Below, piece by piece: positions 4,796-12,700 of a DNA stretch of 39,170 nt. Below the pieces are notes generated by a model. It did not search any database, was not told where the DNA came from, and saw only the letters and a list, made by a program, of their open reading frames with translations. Source of the DNA: a virus. The stretch is taken from IMG/VR virus record IMGVR_UViG_3300029319_000149, positions 1-39,170 of that record; one strand, written 5' to 3'. Each line of letters opens with the position of its first letter. The stretch's first letter is position 1. The position numbers and the translations under genes were made by a program.

Positions 4796-4831
4796 GGGGG
4801 GTTGATCCCCCCGTATATAAAAACGGGTGGG
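4796..4831 (+). terminator. GC-rich hairpin(s), probable terminator
   Basis: Six G (4796-4801) pair with six C (4807-4812). The C run can instead pair downstream (CCCGT 4810-4814 with ACGGG 4823-4827), so two exclusive hairpins are possible. It ends the ligase-like gene and the small-gene region. There is no clear T tract. Confidence 0.5.
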
Positions 4832-4878
4832 GAACCTAACCTACAAAGTGTTACGGAAGCGAGATAAATGTGCCATTT

Positions 4879-4906
4879 TTGATACAAAAATTTTCCCAGG
4901 TATAGA
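4879..4906 (+). promoter_or_regulatory. possible sigma70-type promoter
   Basis: TTGATA (4879-4884), a 16-base spacer and TATAGA (4901-4906). The ATG at 4918 would give an almost leaderless mRNA, while the in-frame ATG at 4939 would have a 25-nt leader. The site is weak and undecided. Confidence 0.35.
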
Positions 4907-4917
4907 TACAATCAGAA

Positions 4918-5112
4918 ATGAAAACTGAAATCCACTACATGAAAAAAAATCCCGCAGAAATTTTTACCACCATAGAGACCGATCCGAACACTGGGGAATA
5001 CTACACCATCATACCCGAATGGATAATGAACGACATGAACTGGTATGAGGGAACTGAACTTCGATTTAATATTGATACAGAAGAAGTAATCGTCACAGAA
5101 AAAGATGACTAA
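4918..5112 (+). CDS. small AbrB/MazE-like phage protein (64 aa)
   Basis: The C-terminal half (IIPEWIMNDMNWYEGTELRF, then an acidic hairpin ending VTEKDD) follows the layout 'P.e.....w..Gd.l.f....' of swapped-hairpin AbrB/MazE-type domains, which often occur as lone small proteins in phages. DNA binding is possible, but the domain lacks obvious basic residues and is strongly acidic. The start may be at 4918 or at the internal ATG 4939. The next gene overlaps its last 8 bases, so the two are co-translated. The resemblance is weak and based on pattern only. Confidence 0.5.
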   Translation: MKTEIHYMKKNPAEIFTTIETDPNTGEYYTIIPEWIMNDMNWYEGTELRFNIDTEEVIVTEKDD

Positions 5113-5290
5113 AGAACCACTCTATCACATCTACCTAGAAGACAAATGTTTATTCAAAAACCTTAATCAAAAGGAGTTTGAACTGATTTGGGATAAAATA
5201 TATCGTTCATATTTTAAAGAAGACCTCACATACGTTGAATGTATAGATGATGCTTGCATACAAGGTAAAGTAGAAGAACATTCCTATTAG
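5105..5290 (+). CDS. small phage protein, paralogue of the one at 6326 (61 aa)
   Basis: The product begins MTKEPLYHIYLEDKCLFKNL, then NQKEFELIWDKIYRSYF and an acidic tail. The start of the protein at 6326 (PELYSISYKGKVLHENLSRD) aligns with it: P-x-L-Y-x-I-x-x-x-x-K-x-L-x-x-N-L, followed by an E-F/Y-F/E helix. This defines a small beta-strand plus helix family with two copies about 1.2 kb apart. The start overlaps the preceding stop by 8 bases. The function is unknown. Confidence 0.6.
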   Translation: MTKEPLYHIYLEDKCLFKNLNQKEFELIWDKIYRSYFKEDLTYVECIDDACIQGKVEEHSY

Positions 5291-5384
5291 TAAATATAAA
5301 GCAATCATTAAACTTGTAAATACTTAGGTTATATGATAAACTGAAAGATAGAGATTAATATAAAAGTAATTTACAGGAGGATTT

Positions 5385-5525
5385 ATGAGTGGCGACATTG
5401 GCATTCACGAAGAAACAGTTGTCTTTTATGATAAGACAATGACAGAAACTAAGATGGTGTTGTTAAATATGAAAGGCATCAAACTTAACTATAAAGAAGG
5501 TAAACCGAACAAGTCAAAAAAATAA
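5385..5525 (+). CDS. 46-residue hypothetical protein
   Basis: Translation gives MSGDIGIHEETVVFYDKTMT, then KMVLLNMKGIKLNYKEG and a Lys-rich end. A perfect AGGAGG lies seven bases before the ATG, the strongest ribosome binding site in the region. It stands alone between 94 bases of upstream spacer (AT-rich, with a TATGAT at 5332-5337 but no convincing -35) and the promoter of the next gene. No family was recognised. Confidence 0.6.
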   Translation: MSGDIGIHEETVVFYDKTMTETKMVLLNMKGIKLNYKEGKPNKSKK

Positions 5526-5532
5526 CTTCTTA

Positions 5533-5561
5533 TTGACAACATATAGATAATAGTGTATTAT
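5533..5561 (+). promoter_or_regulatory. strong sigma70-type promoter
   Basis: TTGACA (5533-5538), a 17-base spacer and TATTAT (5556-5561); an overlapping TATAAT at 5561-5566 is also possible. The gene at 5584 starts 22 bases after the -10. It would be read by unmodified host polymerase, unlike the NATAAATA sites of the virion module. Confidence 0.65.
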
Positions 5562-5583
5562 ATAATTATAATTGAACATTAGT

Positions 5584-6348
5584 ATGGCGAAAGGATTTAC
5601 TGTTAAATCAGCAGCTGCAAAAGCAAAAAAAGAAGCAGAGACACCAGAATGGGATTACGATAAAGCAAAAAGAATGATTGCAGGTAAGACAATTGTATTT
5701 TGTCTACCAGGTCGAGGAGTATCATATACATTTCTAAAGAACTTTGTCACTCTATGCTTTGACTTAGTTCAAAACAAAGCAAGTATACAAATATCACAAG
5801 ATTATTCATCAATGGTAAATTTTGCCCGATGTAAGTGTCTTGGTGCAAACGTTCTTCGAGGTCCTGATCAATTACCTTGGGATGGTAAGTTAAAGTATGA
5901 TTATCAGCTATGGATTGACTCAGATATTGTTTTTAATGTTGAGAAGTTTTATCAACTTGTTTTAATGGATGAAAAGATTGCATCAGGTTGGTATTGTACA
6001 GAAGACGGAAGAACAACTTCAGTCGCTCACTGGTTAGATGAAGATGACTTCAAAGGTAATGGTGGAGTGATGAATCATGAGACTTTAGATTCAATCGCAA
6101 AGAGAAAGAAACCATTCACAGTAGACTATGCAGGTTTCGGATGGTTACTTATTAAGCATGGAGTGTTTGAAGATAAGGAAATGCCATATCCTTGGTTCGC
6201 TCCGAAGATGCAAGTATTTGAATCTGGAGCAGTTCAAGACATGTGTGGAGAGGATGTCTCATTCTGTCTTGATGCAAAAGCAGCAGGTTTCCGTATTATG
6301 TGCGACCCACGTATCAGAGTAGGACATGAAAAAACCAGAGTTATATAG
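5584..6348 (+). CDS. GT-A-type glycosyltransferase-like protein
   Basis: This 254-residue protein has the elements of a metal-dependent GT-A fold: an N-terminal Rossmann-like strand (KTIVFCLPGRGVSYTF, 35-50), a DxD motif within 'LWIDSDIVF' (D112-S-D114), an acidic pair E223-D224 in 'GEDVSFCLDAKAAGF', and a late histidine (H248, 'VGHEK') suited to metal binding. It would transfer a sugar from a nucleotide sugar; the acceptor (phage DNA, virion or host surface) cannot be told. Closely similar proteins are familiar from T4-like marine phages. The first ~30 residues are a basic, Ala/Lys-rich extension. The start at 5584 (MAKGF) is preferred to TTG 5572, though neither has a Shine-Dalgarno. The next gene starts inside its 3' end. 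Confidence 0.7.
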   Translation: MAKGFTVKSAAAKAKKEAETPEWDYDKAKRMIAGKTIVFCLPGRGVSYTFLKNFVTLCFDLVQNKASIQISQDYSSMVNFARCKCLGANVLRGPDQLPWDGKLKYDYQLWIDSDIVFNVEKFYQLVLMDEKIASGWYCTEDGRTTSVAHWLDEDDFKGNGGVMNHETLDSIAKRKKPFTVDYAGFGWLLIKHGVFEDKEMPYPWFAPKMQVFESGAVQDMCGEDVSFCLDAKAAGFRIMCDPRIRVGHEKTRVI

Positions 6349-6520
6349 TATCTCTTATAAAGGTAAGGTTCTTCATGAGAATCTTTCCAGAGATGAATAT
6401 TTTGAGAAGATGCAGGACTTAGCAGATGAGTTCTTTGAGAATGGTACACCGCATCCGCTCGAACTTGACACAGACGTAAAGAATGTACCAGAAGATTTTA
6501 GACTTGAGGACAATCAGTAA
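6326..6520 (+). CDS. small phage protein, paralogue of the one at 5105 (64 aa)
   Basis: The product begins MKKPELYSISYKGKVLHENL and continues with a helix (SRDEYFEKMQDLADEFFE) and an acidic tail. It shares its N-terminal pattern with the 61-residue protein at 5105. Its first 23 bases overlap the glycosyltransferase in another frame, and its stop codon shares a base with the next ATG (TAATG), so it is translationally coupled on both sides. The function is unknown. Membership of the 5584-7341 operon suggests expression with the glycosyltransferase. Confidence 0.65.
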   Translation: MKKPELYSISYKGKVLHENLSRDEYFEKMQDLADEFFENGTPHPLELDTDVKNVPEDFRLEDNQ

Positions 6521-6657
6521 TGGCAAAAACATTTAGTATGGGCAACACAATCGAAAGTCGTCCGAAAAAAACTCGTCAAGGAAAGGGAAAACACTCGAAA
6601 TACTCGGCAACATCCCGTAACTCGGCTCGTAAAAGATACAAAGGTCAAGGAAAATAA
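6520..6657 (+). CDS. 45-residue very basic conserved phage protein
   Basis: Translation starts MAKTFSMGNTIESRPKKTRQ and continues GKGKHSKYSATSRNSARKRY to a KGQGK end. About a third of the residues are Lys or Arg, with Ser and Gly filling the rest, so it is probably disordered and binds nucleic acid or an acidic partner. I recall short 'MAKTF.MGNT.ESRP.KTRQGKG' proteins in the same place, before the 226-residue gene, in T4-like marine phages. Start and stop are fixed by TAATG coupling upstream and by the next ATG three bases after the stop. The function is unknown. Confidence 0.75.
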   Translation: MAKTFSMGNTIESRPKKTRQGKGKHSKYSATSRNSARKRYKGQGK

Positions 6658-6660
6658 AGA

Positions 6661-7341
6661 ATGTCTACTTTGATTGCAAATCTACCTTCCTATGAAGTAT
6701 GGGTAAGAAAAGAGTATTTGACCGATCATAAGAGTGGTCATGGTGAATTTGTGAAAGGAGTTTGGGTGTCTGCGAAAAGTATACCTGGTCGTGCATTTTA
6801 TTTTGAGACTTATTTACCAGAATACGCTGCAATGTTTGATAAATTGCCGATTTCTGCGTTTACAAGTGACCCTGAGACCCCAAAACCCGATATGACGTTG
6901 CATAATTTACAGTTTTGGAACTGTATGGACTATGGAGTTGTCGCAGTTCAAAAACAATTTATCGGTTCAATGCATTATGAAGTCATGACAAGGGATTATG
7001 GCAACCAAACTGGCACATATATTTGTACTTTAGACAACTATCACTCTGATGTAGACGCAATTGACTACTCAACAAGTGAACAACCTGCCGAACATAAGTC
7101 TCATAACCTCTTAGAATTGGATAATGGGCAGTTTTGTCTCTATCCAAACAATAGAATGCGTATCTACGACAACAGTATTACACCAGAAGTGCCTAAAACA
7201 CCTGATTTTAAGGTTTCAACTGTATATTATCAGGTTGAAAACGGACATGATCGTGATGGATTAGGTTCAGAAGAGAATTATTTCTGGAAAACAGCAAAAG
7301 AAAGAAGCAAAAAAGACGAAATAGAACCAAATTTAGGATAA
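6661..7341 (+). CDS. conserved T4-like marine phage protein of unknown function (226 aa)
   Basis: The product has recognisable conserved blocks: 'YEVWVRKEYLTDHKSGHGEFVKG', 'SIPGRAFYFETYLPEYAAMFDKLP', 'AEHKSHNLLELDNGQFCLYPNNRMR' and 'KTPDFKVSTVYYQVE'. I recall the same blocks in a protein that precedes gp25 in many T4-like cyanophages. It looks like a soluble alpha/beta protein without catalytic motifs I can name. It is the last gene before the late module; its stop codon lies within a GATAAATA late-promoter-like word (7337-7344). Its role is unproven, but the fixed position next to baseplate genes hints at a part in virion assembly. Confidence 0.75.
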   Translation: MSTLIANLPSYEVWVRKEYLTDHKSGHGEFVKGVWVSAKSIPGRAFYFETYLPEYAAMFDKLPISAFTSDPETPKPDMTLHNLQFWNCMDYGVVAVQKQFIGSMHYEVMTRDYGNQTGTYICTLDNYHSDVDAIDYSTSEQPAEHKSHNLLELDNGQFCLYPNNRMRIYDNSITPEVPKTPDFKVSTVYYQVENGHDRDGLGSEENYFWKTAKERSKKDEIEPNLG

Positions 7342-7344
7342 ATA
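7337..7344 (+). promoter_or_regulatory. late-promoter-like GATAAATA
   Basis: GATAAATA overlaps the stop codon of the preceding gene, 52 bases before gp25. It is a secondary candidate next to the better placed CATAAATA at 7366. Confidence 0.35.
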
Positions 7345-7365
7345 ATAACATTCTGTAAAAAGTGT

Positions 7366-7373
7366 CATAAATA
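7366..7373 (+). promoter_or_regulatory. T4-type late promoter CATAAATA
   Basis: CATAAATA lies 22 bases before the gp25 start. In T4-like phages NATAAATA is the -10 site read by the gp55 sigma factor. It opens the virion module. Confidence 0.65.
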
Positions 7374-7395
7374 AAACAGGAAAACTCTTGTTTAA

Positions 7396-7797
7396 ATGGC
7401 AATAAAAAGGATTTCAAGGGCATTTAAGGACATAAGCTTGTCTTTTACCCCTCATCCAGTCACAAAAGACCTTACTATTCTCAAAAATGAGAATGCAATT
7501 AAGAAGTCTGTAAGAAATTTAGTGCAAACTATCCCTACGGAGAGGTTTTTTAACTCTGCGATAGGATCTGAAGTGCGTGATAGTCTATTTGACTTTGTAG
7601 ATTTTGGTACTGCGTCTGTAATTCAGAACCAAATACAAATTACACTTGAAAATTTTGAACCTAGAATAGAAAATCCGACTGTTGAAGTAAATCCAAAACC
7701 AGATACTAACGAATTTGAGGTTACTGTGTTCTTTACTATTGTTGGACAGGAAGTTCCTATACAAGAATTCACATTCATGCTCGAAGCAACAAGATAA
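7396..7797 (+). CDS. 25: baseplate wedge subunit gp25
   Basis: This 133-residue protein matches the length and layout of T4 gp25 (132 residues), the conserved wedge protein that meets the first sheath ring and gp6 in the contractile tail baseplate. The diagnostic EPR motif is present in 'LENFEPRIE' (E88-P-R90). The N-terminal part (FKDISLSFTPHPVTKDLTIL) and 'IPTERFFNSAIGSEVRDSLF' are also typical of the GPW_gp25 family. It follows a late promoter and abuts gp6, whose ATG begins on the next base after its stop, so the two are translated together. Confidence 0.93.
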   Translation: MAIKRISRAFKDISLSFTPHPVTKDLTILKNENAIKKSVRNLVQTIPTERFFNSAIGSEVRDSLFDFVDFGTASVIQNQIQITLENFEPRIENPTVEVNPKPDTNEFEVTVFFTIVGQEVPIQEFTFMLEATR

Positions 7798-9735
7798 ATG
7801 CCTTTTACTAAGTTTACAAACCTCGATTTCGATCAAATTAAGACCTCTATCAAGGATTATCTCCGTGCAAACTCTGATTTTACGGATTTTGACTTTGAGG
7901 GGTCTAATTTTTCGGTTTTAATTGATACTTTAGCATATAATACTTACATTACAGCATTTAATTCAAATATGGTTGTAAATGAGTCCTTCCTAGACTCTGC
8001 AACAGTACGTGAAAACGTGGTTTCACTTGCAAGAAACATTGGATATGTGCCAAGATCAAGATCCGCTGCACAAGCAGTAGTATCTTTTGACGTTACAACC
8101 TCTAGTAATACCCCAACTCTTACTCTTCGTGCAGGTTTAGTATGTGTTGGGTCACAAAATGACACTTCATTCGTATTTTCTATACCAGAATCGATTACAA
8201 CAACTACAAATCAAAATGTTGATGCAAATGGCAACATAATTAGTAGCACTGCATCATTTAGTAACATCTCTGTATATCAAGGGACATATCTATCTAAGAC
8301 TTTTACTGTAGATGGGTCACTTGATCAAAGATTTTTGTTAGAAAATTCATTTATCGATACATCAACTATTAAAGTTTATGTAAAGGGTGCCTCTGATCCT
8401 GGTATTGGCAGAGAGTATCGTAAAGTAGACAATATATTAAACATCAACAATACCTCAGAAACTTATTTAATACAAGAAATAACTGATGAAAGATATGAGT
8501 TATTGTTTGGTGATGGTATCTTCGGTAAAAAGTTGGAAAACGAAGCAATAATTACTGTTTCTTACATTACCACAGATGGAAAAGATGGAAATGGACCTTC
8601 TGTTTTTACATACGCAGGAAGCACTGTTTCATCTTCAAATCAAGTTTCTTTACCAACAGTAACACCATCAATTACCACTGTCACAGCGGCATCTAATGGG
8701 GGTAATATTGAGTCAATTGACTCTATTAAGTACTTTGCACCTAGACTGTATTCATCACAGTACAGAGCAGTTACAGCTAGGGATTACGAGTCTGTAATAC
8801 AGCAAATATATCCAAATACAGAGTCAGTATCAGTGGTTGGTGGTGAAGATTTAGATCCTCCAGAATTTGGAACTGTTTTTATAACAATAAAACCAAAAAA
8901 TGGTGAATTTGTATCTGACTTTGATAAACAATCAATACTATCAAATTTAAAAGGGTATACTCTTGCAGGTATTAATCAAAAAATACTTGATCTTAAAATA
9001 CTTTATGTTGAATTAGACTCATTTGTATACTATGACCAATCAAAGGTTACGACTGTATCAGATTTAAAAACTAGCATTACAAATGGACTTCTAACTTATG
9101 CTTCATCTACTGATCTTAACAAATTTGGTGGAAGATTTAAGTATAGTAAGATGTTAAATGTTATTGACAATATTGATGATGCGATTACATCAAACATAAC
9201 AAGAGTTAGAATTCGTAGAAATCTTAAATCATTAGTAAATCAGTTTGCTCAGTATGAATTGTGTTATGGAAATAGATTTCATATTAATCCAGAAGGTAAA
9301 AACATAAAAAGTACTGGATTTACCATTCAAGGACAAGTTGACACTTTATATTTTACAGATATACCAAATAAAAATGCTGATGGTACTTTAGACGGAAGTG
9401 GTAGAGGTGTTTTGGCAATTGTAAAAGGAGATACTGAATTATCAAGAGGTCAGTTAGTTGTCGCTTCTGCTGGTATAGTAGATTATGAGCATGGAGAGGT
9501 CATTATATCAACAGTAAATATCACTTCAACTCAAAAAGATAATAATATTATTGAAATACAAGCATTCCCTGAGTCAAATGATGTAATTGGATTGAAGGAT
9601 TTATACCTCAGTTTTGCTGTTGGAGATAGTGCCATAAATATGGTTAAAGACACAATTACTTCTGGTGAACAGATTTCAGGTGTCGGATATAAGGTTACAT
9701 CAAGTTATGCAAATGGAGCACTGGTAAGAGGATAA
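7798..9735 (+). CDS. 6: baseplate wedge subunit gp6 (baseplate J-like)
   Basis: This 645-residue protein is close to T4 gp6 (660 residues), which dimerises to form the inner baseplate ring. The N-terminus (MPFTKFTNLDFDQIKTSIKD, then 'FEGSNFSVLIDTLAYNTY' and 'ESFLDSATVRENVVSLARNIGY') is the characteristic start of the gp6/baseplate J family. A central domain contains 'ITDERYELLFGDGIFGKKL', and 'FAPRLYSSQYRAVTARDYESVI' begins the ring-forming part. The start is fixed by abutment to gp25. The next gene begins one base after its stop. Confidence 0.93.
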   Translation: MPFTKFTNLDFDQIKTSIKDYLRANSDFTDFDFEGSNFSVLIDTLAYNTYITAFNSNMVVNESFLDSATVRENVVSLARNIGYVPRSRSAAQAVVSFDVTTSSNTPTLTLRAGLVCVGSQNDTSFVFSIPESITTTTNQNVDANGNIISSTASFSNISVYQGTYLSKTFTVDGSLDQRFLLENSFIDTSTIKVYVKGASDPGIGREYRKVDNILNINNTSETYLIQEITDERYELLFGDGIFGKKLENEAIITVSYITTDGKDGNGPSVFTYAGSTVSSSNQVSLPTVTPSITTVTAASNGGNIESIDSIKYFAPRLYSSQYRAVTARDYESVIQQIYPNTESVSVVGGEDLDPPEFGTVFITIKPKNGEFVSDFDKQSILSNLKGYTLAGINQKILDLKILYVELDSFVYYDQSKVTTVSDLKTSITNGLLTYASSTDLNKFGGRFKYSKMLNVIDNIDDAITSNITRVRIRRNLKSLVNQFAQYELCYGNRFHINPEGKNIKSTGFTIQGQVDTLYFTDIPNKNADGTLDGSGRGVLAIVKGDTELSRGQLVVASAGIVDYEHGEVIISTVNITSTQKDNNIIEIQAFPESNDVIGLKDLYLSFAVGDSAINMVKDTITSGEQISGVGYKVTSSYANGALVRG

Positions 9736-9736
9736 T

Positions 9737-12700
9737 ATGATAACCACTGGAATTGATAAAAGAGTCAAAGTCCAACAGATAATTGAAAACCAAATACCTG
9801 AGTTTTTAATATCTGAGAGTCCAAAGGCAGTAGATTTTTTAAAACAATACTACATATCCCAAGAGTATCAGGGAGGTCCGATTGACCTAACTGATAATTT
9901 AGATCAGTACATAAAATTAGATAATTTAACACCTGAAGTAGTAGTAGGAGAAACAAAATTAATTAATGGTATAACAACAACTTCTACAACTATAGAAGTC
10001 AGTAGTACAAAAGGTTTTCCTAAAGAATACGGACTTTTTAAGATTGAAGATGAAGTTATTACATACACTGGTATTACTACAAATTCATTTACTGGTTGTG
10101 TTCGTGGTTTTAGTGGTATTACAACCTATCATCAAGAAAATAATCCAACAGAATTGTTATTTTCAGATACATTAGCAACTAATCACGATGATGATGCAAC
10201 TGTTATTAATTTAAGTGCATTATTTCTTAAAGAATTTTATAAAAAGACAAAAAAAGCACTTACACCTGGATTAGAAAATGTTAATTTTGTTGATAATCTA
10301 GATGTAAGTAATTTTATTAAAAATTCAAAGTCATTATATCAGTCAAAAGGTACAGAAGAGTCATTTAGGATATTATTTAATGTTTTATATGGTGAAACAC
10401 CTAAAATTTTAGATTTAGAGCAATATTTAATAAAACCATCAACAGCAGAGTTTATAAGAAGAGAAATAGTTCTTGCTGAAGCACTTTCTGGAAATCCAAT
10501 AAATTTAGTTGGTCAAACAATCATTAAATCAACTGATAGCGAAACAAGAGCATCAATATCGGAAGTTGAACCTTTAACTAGAAAAGGAAAAGTATATTAT
10601 AAGATTGGTTTATTTGTTGGATTTAACGATGTTGATTTAATTGAAGGTACATTCAATGTTAGTCCTAAAACAAAAGTAATCGGTAATGTTTCTGCAGGTT
10701 CATCTGTAATTACAGTGGATTCAACTGTAGGATTTGGTGCGACTGGCACTTTAGTATCTGGAATTAGCACAAATATTTACTATAGTGATAAATCAGTTAA
10801 TCAATTTTTTGGATGTCAAAATATTGTAGGAGTTATAACCTCTACAGATGATGTTAGATCAAAAGAATTTTATTATGGATATGAAAATGGTGATTTAACA
10901 AAAGAAGTTAAACTTAGATTAACTGGTGTATTATCTAAGTTTGTCTCAACATCAGATATTCGTTTATTAACACAAGGTGAAAACATAACAGTTAGAAATG
11001 TTGGTGAAAAGATACTTAACCCATCAGAGGATAGAACTAAAAAACAAATTTTTGCAAATTCATGGATTTATAATACATCATCAAGATTTTTAGTAAAAAA
11101 TATATCTGGTGCCAACATTATTTTACTTACTAGTGATATTGATAAATCAAGTTTAAAAGTTGGAGATAATATTGAGGTATTATTTAGAAATGAGGAAGAA
11201 GTTGTTGCCACTGGTATAGTAGGAAATATTGATAAGGATACATCAACTATTTCAATAAACAATTTAACACTTTTATCAAATATTACAGTTTTACCAGATC
11301 CAAACCGTGAATATGACTTAAGAAGAATAATTAATCGTGTTTCAAGCACAAAAACTGATGTTGATTTTGGTCAAAATATCCTTACATCAGATGTAACTAA
11401 TGTCTATAATGATATTCCACCTTCAAGTGAATTTTATGTTGCATCTAACTCATTACCATCGTATCAAATAACAACAGAATTACCAAAATCCATTATACCA
11501 GAAGCTGTTGCTGGAAATGAATTACCAAATTCAGGTTATAATCCTAATACTTTAAAATATAGTATTATATCTTTCCCAAACCCAGTGCCATTCATAACTG
11601 GTGATGAAGTTTTTTACACAGCACAGGGCACTGTTATACCAGACTTACCAGAAGGTTCATATTTTGTTGAAGTTTTAACAAATGGAAATCAGATAAGATT
11701 ATATAAATCTAGATCATTCATTCCAATATCTGATTTTGTAGAATTTCAATCATTACAACCAGGAACAGGAACACATACATTTTCATTAGTTGGAATATTA
11801 GATCAGAAGATTGCATCACAAAAACTACTTAAAAAATTTCCTCTCTATCCAAATCTAAAAAATTCATCATCTGTTAAAACAACACCTGGATCTACAGGAA
11901 TGTTAGTAAACGGTGTTGAAATAACAAATTATAAATCAGAGGATACAATCTTCTTTGGTCCTTTAAATAGAGTTACATTATTGAATAATGGTAAAAACTA
12001 TGATGCGATAAATCCACCAGAAATAACTCTATCAAATCCAGGAGTTGGAAATACTACTGCTTTAATTAGACCAGTGATTACTGGTAGTGTAAAAGATATT
12101 CAAATTGATCCTCAAGATTTTGGTATTAAAAGAATAATAACTGCAACAATTGAAGGGGGAAATGGTGACGGTGCTGTAATTGAACCATTTTTAGTAGATA
12201 GAAAAAGAGAAATAAGTTTTGATGCTAGATTGTTGTCACAATCTGGAGGTGTTGATAATGTAGATGAAACTATAACTTTTCAAACCAGTCACAACATAGC
12301 AAGTGGTCAACCATTAATTTATGATAGAAATAATAATCCTCCTTTAGGTGTAGGTCCATTTTTTGGTTCAGATTTAGGATCAGTAGCGATCGGTGCTGCA
12401 ACAACAGTTGGTATTGGTACTACCACTCTTATAAATGCTGCAACATACTATCCAGAAGTTGTTAATACAAAAACAATCAAATTGTATCAAACTTTAGGAG
12501 ATTATAATGCAGGTATAAACACTGTTGGATTTACCACAACTAATAAAATTGGTATTCATAAATTTAAATTATATTATGATGAAAAAACTTTAAAAGATAT
12601 AAGAGTGATAGATGGTGGAAGTGGATATGAAAATAGACAAGTATTTGTAAAACCGACGGGAATTAACACAGTAACTAATACTATTCATTTTGAAAATCAT

